Assembly: GCA_963995525.1 (NCBI GenBank)
Contig: OZ023218.1
Span: 52,163,308 to 52,227,307, forward strand
Direction of reading: 5' to 3'
Origin: Escarpia spicata
Lineage: Eukaryota > Annelida > Polychaeta > Sabellida > Siboglinidae
DNA: 64,000 nucleotides
In this document: in pieces, positions 26,701-38,700 of the stretch
Layout of the letters: every line of letters starts with the position of its first letter
Numbering within the stretch: the stretch's first letter is position 1
Made by a program: the position numbers and the translations under genes
Notes under the pieces: model-generated
What the model saw: only the letters and a program-made list of their open reading frames with translations
What the model was told of the DNA's origin: nothing
The model's database searches: none

Positions 26701-29700
26701 GTTGTGTTGCTCAAACTTTCAACAGATGAACACTTGTTAAGGACTGAGTTTCTATTGTATTTCTGGAGAACACAAGTGTTTAGTGCAAATGCTTTATTCA
26801 TTATTTTTGGTTACCTGTTGATGAAGACGTTGATGTCGTGCTTTACAATCTTCTCCACTTTGTTCTTCATCTTCTCCTTCTCAGCCAGTTCTAGTTCTGC
26901 GACCTTTGACACAGCATCAACGCGAACACGCGACCCAAACACCTGCCACACACGAAGCAGCAGCCATTATAGACTCTGGTGCTCAGAAATGTACAGATAC
27001 AAAATTACCAATACAAAGCTTAGCACAGAAGCATGCAGGTGTTTGGTTTACACATTGGTGGCGACTAGCACATATAAATAAAACCTATAGTTGCAACGTG
27101 ACACATGACAGAATAACTACAACATCCTTTGCTTAGTAACTCAACCACATCTGAGAGATTACACACCTTCACAGCCTGCCTACACTAGCTAGTAGGACCT
27201 ACCTACTACAGGCAAGACCTACATGATATATAGAGAAGTCCAGTAAACATAATACTGGCGTTGCAATCTAATTTGACAGCAAGAAATGTAATTCTTTATT
27301 AAAAACAAAATTAAAAATATCTCCTCGTCATTGCAGAGAAGATAGCAAGGAACACATCAGTCAAAATTTCATTAATGTAACATAATTACTTCTAAAGATA
27401 ATATGATGTTTCCAAATTGGAAAAACACCAGTTTTAGCAAACGGGTTTAAACGGCTGTCAAAGATTCAATACTGGGATTTATCACGACAGAAGCATACTT
27501 TATCCATGAACATAAGTTACTTAGCGGTATGTAAATGTTATAAGAGACTTTTATTAATAGTAAACATAAAATGCTATCAGAATACAGAAGAATCAGAGTA
27601 TTTTTGTCAAAAAATGTCATTTTAGCTGCAGTGTCTCTCCTTAACCCTCTCGTGGTCAGAACGCCCGAATCAACCCGAGTATGCCTCACGGCCAGAACGC
27701 CCGAATCAACCCGAATACAGGGGCACATTTAAACTGGTACCGTGAAACAGTGTCATCCAATAACGGCAATTTGTTTCGGCAGTTAGCATATAATAATATT
27801 GAAGTTTCACTGGGAAGCATCAAAAGTGAGAAATGATGGCGATTTCCGTAACTAAATAGCGCCAACCACCACGCGGTTTTGTAGTCGAACGCAGCGACAC
27901 ACAATTTCCGGTCCCTCTTTTACGCCACGCAGTGAATATTTTAATGGTGATTTTCAGCCAATGAGATTAAAGTTTAACATTTGCTGCGGGCATAAACATG
28001 GAAGCACCCAGGAATTATTCCAAAACACGCGTCCGCAGGCGATTTCTACGATTAAATGCTAACTTTTGAGCGGTCTATTTTGTTGTAAAGAAGTATTAAT
28101 GCGCCGCGCAACGAAGCGGGTGGTGTTTTTTAGCTTTGTTGTAATTCTCGACATTGTCATTATGTCGAACTCCAGTAATTCGGACTTTGATGGGATTTTC
28201 GAATCGAGTTTATAACGAACGCTGCCATCGAAGGGGAATGTTTTGTACTGTGATTACGCATTTTAAATATAACACCAACTTAATAGTTCAGACGGGATGA
28301 CGGCTATGATCACAAAGAACGCCATTTTGTATAAAATCTTGAAAATACATGCACTCTGAAAAACTGAAATTATTTCAGTTTTATTTACCATAGACATTTA
28401 GTTAGCTTTCCATTCTGTAGCATAGTAATTTATGAACATTTCATACGCAGCATGTAACCGCTAATTATTAATGAAAAAAAAAAAAAAAAATGAATTGTTG
28501 AAAATTATTTATTGAAGTATTTTATTTTTGTCAAACTTTAGCAATTCATATTTGGGTAATAAATTGACATATACGTCACATACTTGGCTAGTTACACCAG
28601 GAATGAGTTCCTCAAATGTAGTGAAAATTTTACTTGAATCGGATCAAAAGTTATTTATTTATTTGCATTCATGCAACCCGAGTATATCACATGATTCACT
28701 CACAGCACATTCTCTCGATTTAATAGGATTCAATAACAGGCACATATTTGCATTAATCTGGCCTTGAGAGGGTTAAGCACCTACCTTGATCTTGTCTGTG
28801 TCCATAGGTGTGTTTGCAACAAGGATTCGTGCTTTCTCAATCCTCTTTGGCTGGTTCACACCAATCTTCTTGTCCAGCAGAAAACCTATCAAGATGCCAT
28901 TGTGTCAGCACTCACATCAGATTGTCACGTCAACGGTTATTCAAACATTATAAGTATACGTGGCATTGATTAACAAAACTTCATCATTAAATATATGATA
29001 AATGGCTTTTTTTAAATGGTTATAATGCATAAAAAGCTAGCCACTGTAAAGCAGGCTTTACATAGACAATGTTGACGTCGTTGAGAAATGTCAAGGCAAG
29101 CGATATCGGTCGAGTATATACATAACGCAATGTAGTTGCTTGAGACGGGAAGTGTCACATGACCACAAGGAGTCACACGCCATTACGCATCAACGGAGGC
29201 CATTATATCTAGGGAAGGCTATGTTACCTGTGTTAGACAGATTACATGCGACGAGCGCATGGAAATAGAACCAGTTCTATCGCATCGGGGCGACGGAGGG
29301 AAGGCATTGCAAGCGATACAACCGCACCTATGTAGTATTTACATGCATGCATTTGATAAGAACTTATAAAAATGTGTCACCTTCATCAAGGTAAGAATCA
29401 TCCAGGGCACCTCCCAACTTCTTGATGATCTGAATCGCATCCAAGTTGCCACTTCCCTGCAAGGTTCAATGACAATGTACAACACACGTCTTAACCATTT
29501 CAGTACGACAGGCCGGTTTTCCGGCCGCACTGTCTGTGACGCTTCGGTACGACAGGCCGGTTTTCCGGCATTGACGATGTCTGCTATTCAAATCGTTTTT
29601 ATTGATAATAATCCACTACGTGGAGCCACTTGTTGTGTATGGTTATCAAAGTGAATAAATGAGCTATTCAGCAGTGGACATCGTTTATTATCGCTCAATA

Positions 29701-32700
29701 ATAGTTTACGGAGATGTTCATGGGTTTTAATTATGGATTATAAAAATCTGCAGTGACCACAATGGCGGACAGCATCACTTCAAGTAGCGATTTACGACCG
29801 TATGTTTTGGACAGATTATTTGATAGTTTTAGCGAAGAATCTTTGTTGGATGTTGACGATCGACATAATAATGATGTCGGCGAACTTAGTATACAACTGA
29901 ATTCAGCAACTGCAAAATGTTGAAATCTTGTTACCATGACGACAGAATGTAAAATGATGTGGCTCATTTTATTTGCTCATTATCATACTTTCCAAAAATA
30001 TATAACATTCCCATTCATAAAATGCATTTTTGTTGTTCAAATCTTGACTTGAAGTGAGGTAGTCCATTGTCTTGCATATTCAATGGGAATACAGTAGTCA
30101 GTTGTCACAGCTGGTCAGGGTTGTAGTACTGAAATGGTTAATGCATAAACCACAACAAGCAATCACTGCAGCGCTGCACCGAAAGTTATAAATTTGAAGT
30201 CTGTTACTGGCGTTAAATCCATACATGAAAATATATTCAAAACCACTGGCACCTGACAGCCATTAGAATGACATAAGCTGAACAGAAAAAACACTGCTGC
30301 CACAAACTTTACCAAGAGTTTAGAGTGGAGACACAGACCTATTTTGAGTGTGTAACACTAGCCCACCCACCTTGAGTCTGAGTACGGCATTGACAGTGAG
30401 GCTGGCGAAGTGTTCGATGTGGTGAGTGAGGATCTTGGAGCTGAGGGTGGTGCGTGCGATGTTCAACAAGTCGACACGGAACCTCTCAGGGTCGTCTCTG
30501 AAACAACGCAACAGGCACACAATCAGGAACGGCTTAATGGTCTATATCAAGTCAACACGGAACCTCTCAGGGTCGTCTCTGAGACGACGCAACAGGCACT
30601 CAATCAGGAACGGCTTAATGGTCTATATCAAGTCAACACGGAACCTCTCAGGGTCGTCTCTGAGACGACGCAACAGGCACTCAATCAGGAACGCCTTAAT
30701 GGTCTATATCAAGTCAACACGGAACCTCTCAGGGTCGTCTCTGAGACGACGCAACAGGCACTCAATCAGGAACGCCTTAATGGTCTATATCAAGTCAACA
30801 CGGAACCTCTCAGGGTCGTCTCTGAGACAACCAGGGTTCATACAGAATGAGCAAAGTCAAATTCAAGAACATTCAAGGGGGAAAAAGTAGGACTTTTCAT
30901 TAAAATTTTTAGGAGCGCTATAAAGAAAATTTTTCATTATTTAATGTCATGTATTTATACATTTCCACAATCATAACAATGGCAATGACGCTTAGCGTGT
31001 CATGTTTTCACTAAGATTCTCCTTAGGCTAACTGTGCACATAATTTCTCAGTGAGTCTGAGATATTGCCTGTGCAAGTCAGTCTTAGCAAGTCCAAGATG
31101 TGATATTTATTTTTCAAAATGTTGTCTTTTGCTCTGCCTTACCCTAGCCTAGGGCTAGGCCTGGCCTTTAAAGTTTAATGATATGCTTTATTATTTTGGC
31201 AATCTTTCACTTAACTTGCTTAAATTATTAGCAGTGTCTGCCTACAAGTTCCTCTTTCGGGGAGTAAAATATTATTTATATGTTGTCAATCTAATAATTT
31301 TTTTCTGGAGCTTCCTTCCTTCATTCGATTTCTTACATTTTATATTTGACTTAGGCTTGCAATGCCTGCGCGTGTGATGACAATTGACAGGCGATGTCCA
31401 CATTATTTTGACATCGCTCCGTGCATCGCACTAACTTCTTAATGTCACAGCGATCGTTCACAACCCAATTTTTATAATCACCATCCAGTAACCCCTCATC
31501 TCTGAATCTACTGCCATCCATAACTCAAGGCATGGCGATTGTCAGTCATAAACTGAAGAACACATGATGGAAACTAAATTTAAAATAAACAATATGGACG
31601 TTGCTGAGTGATCGCACACATGGAGAAAGAGCGCATCTGATTGGTTCACGCGTTCACATGGTGACATCTAGCGATTATGCATACTGCTATTTCATGTGGC
31701 GCCACCTACTGAATCACGTTTCCGCCCATTTTCATCTTTCGCCATGTTGTTTTTGCAAAATTGTCAGAACCACCGATTTTGAAGACAAAAATTACTGACG
31801 GATTCCACAAAATATTATTACAATTATTTCGTCGACAACTCGTCACTAACGTGCTTGAATGTTCATACAAATCTGATTCAAGAACATTCAAGAACATCCA
31901 GTGAAATTACTGTAACATTCGAGGGTACTCGAACGAAAAAATCAAATCCAAGAACATTCAAGACTTTCGGGGACCTGTGTGAACCCTGGAGACAACACAA
32001 CAGGCACTCAATCAGGGTCAGATTAATGGTCTATATCAAGTCAACACGGAACCTCTCAGGGTCGTCTCTGAGACAACACAACAGGCACTCAATCAAGGTC
32101 AGATTAATGGTCTACATCAAGTCCACACGGAACCTCTCAGGGTCGTCTCTTAGACAACACAACAGGCATTCAATCAGGAACGCATTAATGGTCTATATCA
32201 AGTCAACACGGAACCTATCAGGGTCGTCTCTGAGACAACACAACAGGCACTCAATCAGGGTCAGATTAATGGTCTATATCAAGTCAACACGGAACCTATC
32301 AGGGTCGTCTCCGAGACAACACAACAGGCACTCAATCAGGGTCAGATTAATGGTCTATATCAAGTCCACACGGAACCTCTCAGGGTCGTCTCTGAGACAA
32401 CGCAACAGGCACTCAATCAAGGTCAGATTAATGGTCTATATCAAGTCAACACGGAACCTCTCAGGGTCGTCTCTGAGACAACGCAACAGGCACTCAATCA
32501 AGGTCAAATTAATGGTCTATATCAAGTCCACACGGAACCTCTCAGGGTCGTCTCTGAGACAACGCAACAGGCACTCAATCAAGGTCAGATTAATGGTCTA
32601 TATCAAGTCCACACGGAACCTCTCAGGGTTGTCTCTGAGACAACACAACAGGCACTCAATCAAGGTCAGATTAATGGTCTATATCAAGTCCACACGGAAC

Positions 32701-35700
32701 CTCTCAGGGTCGTCTCTGAGACAACACAACAGGCACTCAATCAGGGTCAGATTAATGGTCTATATCAAGTCCACACGGAACCTCTCAGGGTCGTCTCTGA
32801 GACAACGCAACGGGCACTCAATCAGGAACGCATTAATGGTCTATATCAAGTCAACACCTTGTTATACCACGCCACAATACTTAAATAGTAACTAGCTTTC
32901 CTACTGTTCTCCCTGACCACTGGTCAAAGATTCGACTGACCTTTGGTGAAGGGATGATTAGACTGACCCATGGTCAAGAGACGATTAGACTGACTTGTGG
33001 TCAAGGGACTATTGGACTGACTAGTGGTGAAGGGATGAATACACTGACCAGTGGTGAAGGGATGATTAGACTCACCCGTGGTCAAGGGATGATTAGACTC
33101 ACCAGTAGTCAAGGGATTATAACACTAACCCACGGTCAAGGAATAAATTACTAGACTGACCAATGCTCAAGGGATGACTACTTACCCGTGGTCAAGTGAA
33201 GACTTCTCCAGGGCTTGTCTAGCCTCTGTGACGGCCTTGCGCCAGCCGGTGACGATGGTCTGTGGGTGGATCTTCTGAGAAACGAGTTGTTCTGCCTCCT
33301 GAATATACAAGGTAGAGTTAGCCATGGTCAATCCTCCACACCAGGGTCACACAGACATTGTTGGAGATACACAACTGTCCTGCAGACTTTGTTAAGGAAC
33401 CCACCAGTAGTGACTCAGATCAAGTGAGTTTGTCTATTATTACAGGGTTATGATAGGACTACACCATCAACAAGACTGATAATGTCAGTTAACCTGTATT
33501 ATTACAGAGCAGGGGCTTAGCCAGACACCATCTTCAAGAGTGGCTGATGATTGGCAAAGACAGGTAATTACACCTGATAAGATGGGTGGAATTGGGAGGG
33601 AGCCAGCTGGCCACGAGATTAACTAATAGTTCCATGTCTACAGGCTCATATTAATGACTACTGTAATCACTGCATGTTTTGGGATACGGTATGTTTTGGA
33701 ACAACCTAAAAATCTAGAATTTTTTCTTTCTTTCTGCACTGTATGTTTTGGGACACCTTTGTAATTATAATTATTGTTTGTCCCTATATATTGAGACACC
33801 AATTATTTGTATTTCTGACTGGCGAGTATGCACTTTTTTCCTTATACCGACACATAAATAAAAGAACAATTTACTAATAAAACATATTACAACAGCTGCT
33901 CTGACATAAACAACACAAACTTGGGTGATGATAATAATATAGCACCAGCTTCTGTCCTTCTCTGTGACATTATCGGAGATGCCAGCTACAAAACGGAAAA
34001 CTAAACATTTCACCATGGTACCAGAAAATAACTGGCTAAATGTGACTACCCGACAGGAGCTGGTTCAGTGCAGTTGTGTCAGCTGTGTTGACTTTAAACA
34101 CCAACAACAATAATAGCAGCAAAATCAATAGACAATGGAATACCACTACAGAAAACTAACCTTGAGACGGTCTCAGTGTTTACCTTGGGCAATTATTGAC
34201 CGTTCTTAAGGTAAGAACTTAAGGTAAGAACTAAACCATCAACACCTGAAACCACGAGCAAGCGTCTGAACAAAAGCAGACAGTTGTTACAGTTGATGTC
34301 TGCTAGTGTGGGATAGTTGCAATGAACAGCTGATGCAGTCATATTCAAAGATGTTTGTACGCGGCTGACGGCCTTGACACGGATATGTGGGATGATGCCG
34401 CCATGCTGTTCCAGGCAGCGTTCTTTGATAGCGACAACAAAAGTGACTTTGGATGATTTTAATTGTGAAATGAATGATGACATCATATTTGAAGATGTTT
34501 GTCCGGTGCGACCGGCACGGATACATGGAATGTCACCACCGGGACGGCATGGTGTTCTTCAACGGTGATGGTGACCATGAAAGTGACTTCGATGGATGTT
34601 AATGTTTTCATGTTTTGATCATTACTGTATCTAAAGCCGCGGTGACAAATACAGGATTTATGGTACATGGCGTTTTGTTGCATTTCTGCAAGTTTGTCTT
34701 CTAAAGTCCTATATTTTTATAACAAATGTGTTTCTGTATGTGGTCAAGACAGGGGTGGGTGGTAATGCAGGTATGAGCAGTACTGCGATTAAATACAGTA
34801 CAATCTGTCACTCAATAGTCTTCGAACAAGTGTGAGAAACTGGTACCAGACTGGCTAAACATTTTGTATGGCTCAGTAATGTATAGGCCCTACATATAAC
34901 ATTTGCTTCACGGGACAGGGCCATTCAGCCACTCAAAAATAGGTATTACCAGGGTAATAGATGAGATAACCATGGTGAAGTTACAAAGCCAGGGTAACAC
35001 CAGGGTAATAAAATGGGGGCGACATGGTGTCAGGATTCATCCACGTCCATAAGTTTTGGGACAGTGAATCTGATAATTATTTTTGTACACCGTATGTTTC
35101 GGGAAAGCCGATTTTTTTCTATTTTTTTCAGTGTCACAAAAACATACAGTAATTACGGTATTATTGACACAATTGGTTGCGAAACAAAGGAAATAAAATG
35201 GTTCAGTATTAATTAAATAAATTGCTCAAATGACTGTTCGTCAATGAAAAAAACTTAATTGGCCAGTAATGGCTGTCATTGACGTAAATGTCTTCCTCGG
35301 AAGCTGTTTGCGTGTTAAAAGACACACCTTTGTCTAATTCGTCACCGACAAAAATTATTTCTGGCTAAGGGCCTGTAATACAGAGTTATGATGGGAATCC
35401 ATCAATAGTGACGTGGCTCACATCAGTTAGTCTCCATTATTAGAATTATGACGGGAAGTCAGGAGAACTGATCACCTTGAGCAGTTCGGATGCAAGGACA
35501 GCCACAGAGGTCGTTCCATCTCCAACTTCATCGTCCTGCACCTTCGACATCTCTGTACAACACATCAGGGGGCACTTTACAGCAACCACAACATCGCAAA
35601 TAGAACGGAATCTCCTCAAAGATACTATATTAATTACCATTATGTGAGCACATCTTAGTTACAACAAAGCATTTGGCTATTTGTAATGTCAAAAAATTAA

Positions 35701-38700
35701 ATTCCATTAAGCCAGATCATTACCATCGGAAACAATGAATGAATCTAGAGTTAGGATGGGGGGAAGATAACTCCGCTACATCAGGGTAACTCCTGCAGTC
35801 ACAAGTGGTGCCAGACGAGATATCTGGCAACTCAGAAGAGTCATGTCCTTTAAATAGTATGACATAAAGGTGTTTGATGACTTCCAAGTTCCTGCAGCTA
35901 GAACCTGCTGCGTGGAAGCTTGTTTAAAGAAGGCCAAGGAGGTCGTCAAAGGTACAACCGAGTGCACTTTAGGAGTAGATTTCAATCTGGCAGAGACTTG
36001 TTCAGACTTAAGTGTTTAGTTGGAGTTGGGAAATGTTGTTTTGGGAATTTTGCAACACGTTGTCGGGTTAAAATCTCCAGTTCACTTGCAACTGCATTGT
36101 TGCCCACTTGCTTTGTTGCACCGGTTGCTTCTAAAATGTGACCATAAGCTGTAAGAATGTAATCTTACAAATGACAAAAAAAAAATTTTAACACTCAACA
36201 GAACCAAGGAAAATATATATGACAAGCAAAAAAACATGTGTGTCTTGGCAAATGATAATGAAATGAGGCAGTATCAGATGCATGATGGGAGAGGGTTTTT
36301 GCGTTTTGGTGCACCAGGTCAGCCCAGTGATATCATGTGATCGAGGCTAGAAATGATATTGACGGGCCAATTCATTGTTTCCGGTGGTAATTATCCGGCG
36401 TAATGGAAACGATGCACAGAATGCTTGTAACCTTAATACAGAGAGAGCACTGACATTTGAACAAACACCATCACGGCAAACTCGATCAGGTTTAATCACA
36501 TGCTTACATAAATATTTGTCAATAAAATCTTACCACAAAGTATTTTTGCAGCTGGGTTATCAACACCAATCGATTTCAAGATGGTTGCACCATCATTCGT
36601 GACTTGAATTGTTTCATTTTTGTTGCCAGATTGAAGAATCTTGTCCTACAAACAGAGGAGACACAAGGATCAGAAAACAGTGCATTTACAGGCGTCTGCT
36701 GGCAACTTTACGGTTCTGCCAGATATAAGTAGCTACATGCACAGTAATGGTGATGTTTCCTAGCCAAGTTAGGAAAATTAGATTTGTTTGCATTTGTTCC
36801 AGCAGTTAGTATGAAAATGATATAACCAATGTACAGACGATGGTCTAGCCATTAAATTAAGAATAATTATGTGTAAAAGTAACATACTGAACTCTTTTTC
36901 TTCTACATGTAATTGTATGTATACATTTAATAAAAATGGAATAACTTCTTTAGTGCCAATATCCTCAGAAAATACAAGCTTAGTGGCAAATTATAATAAA
37001 CAAATACACTTGTGATGTCTACTATAAAACAGTTTCAAGCTTATAACGTATGATTTAAATGCTAACTCACCATTCCCTTGGGGCCGAGTGTGCTCTTGAT
37101 CAGGTCTCCGATGGCGATGGCCCCCACAAACAATGACTGGTTAGGAACAAGCAATGAATCATCAGAACCACATTATCAAGGCATCTGTACACTCTGATAA
37201 TCAGGGGTGTGGGTGGACATAAAATGGGTCAACCATCACTTAAGTATGCATAAGGCCGAGCAAGAAAACCTACTAGAAAAATGCACAAGGAAAGTCAAAT
37301 ATATATGTATACATCAACGTCAAATTATTGTACACTTCTTTCAGTGGTGTCATAATGCCACAGTTGTCACCTACATTATTCACAATTTCACACAACTGGA
37401 GGACCAGAATTTCAGGTGTGTTATTTTTTTATTAGACCACAGATTGGAGAAATCTTATTTTATTGTATTTTTATAGTGCCTGGACCCCAGTACTTGTAAC
37501 TGATCAAACCACATTACACTGTCAGATGGGATACAAAATCTGATCTGTTAACATAACTAAATAAAAAGATGTGTTGATCTCACCAGACGGGCTGTCTCTG
37601 ATCTCTCTTCCTCCGCGCCTCTCTTCAACACCTGCACTGGGTTCAACATCAACGCCTGCAAACAGAGAGCAATGCTTCAGTAACACCATGCCATATCTAA
37701 TTCACGCCTGTGCAGAGAGAACTTTCCCTGTCCAAAAGATAGGTTGAAATGTCTCAAGATAAAGCTATGCTGGTTTTAGTGCCAGACAAAAATGTAAAAT
37801 AATTTTTACTTTACATTGTTCTAAACTTGTATTTTACATGTTTTGTGTGCACAGTTCACCAAATAAACTATATACATTTTCTGGAAAGGGAAACAACTTT
37901 TTATTTAATTCTAAATATGTAATAGTCACATGACTTCTATGACATGTGCAACTTACAGGCCTAACAATATAACTCACTTGTTTAACAAGATTTAACAAGA
38001 TTGCCATCCAGAAAATTACTCTGGATGGCAGTTGGATAAGGAAGCCTTTTGGCTTATCGAGAGTCCAATACTTTTTATCTACATGTATCCCGCCTTTTTA
38101 AGGTGTGTGTCGATTTTTTTTTAAACACTTGTTCAATGCATACAAATATAACAGTTACTGACTTCACACCAACCGAACCCATACCTTGTGTAATGTTTAA
38201 TTTCATTGACCACCTTTTAACAATGATGTACCTACCAACCATTGTCAGCAGACATTGCAAACATAAGATAGGCGAATTTGACTGCATGGCATTCGTGATC
38301 CATATTCCTTTGGCTTCGGGTTCTAAATAACATGATTCATGCAATTAAATGAGTGTTTTACATGCCAAGCTGTACATATTCCTGCCATTGTATACTCCAA
38401 TCGTTCTTTGAAGGCATGGCCGAAGATTACTGAGGATTCCATAATCCATTCATCTTTTGTTTTGGCTTAGCGCAGTCAATGATTGACGTTGTCGTTGTCG
38501 CTGACCAAAAACAAATTGAACAATTTGTCATATTTGGTTTGATTAGTTACACAAACTATGCATGACATAAAGGTCATTAATGCATCTAGGGCGAATTTCG
38601 CTGCTACCATAGTCGGCAGATAAGCAGCAGTTCGCAGATAAGCAGTATCGAAACTGCTGAACACAAAGCTCCATGCCATGGAAACAAGTTTGAACCAAGT

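Noticed and set aside
30410..30890. Two overlapping plus-strand frames of about 150 codons
   Set aside because: Antisense to CCT2 exon 7 and its repeat copies; no independent evidence.
31855..32895. A 346-codon plus-strand frame with a repeated Arg/Asn/Ser-rich unit
   Set aside because: It is the 81-bp splice-acceptor repeat read on the non-coding strand; openness follows from the period being divisible by three. Its start also lies inside the hAT element.
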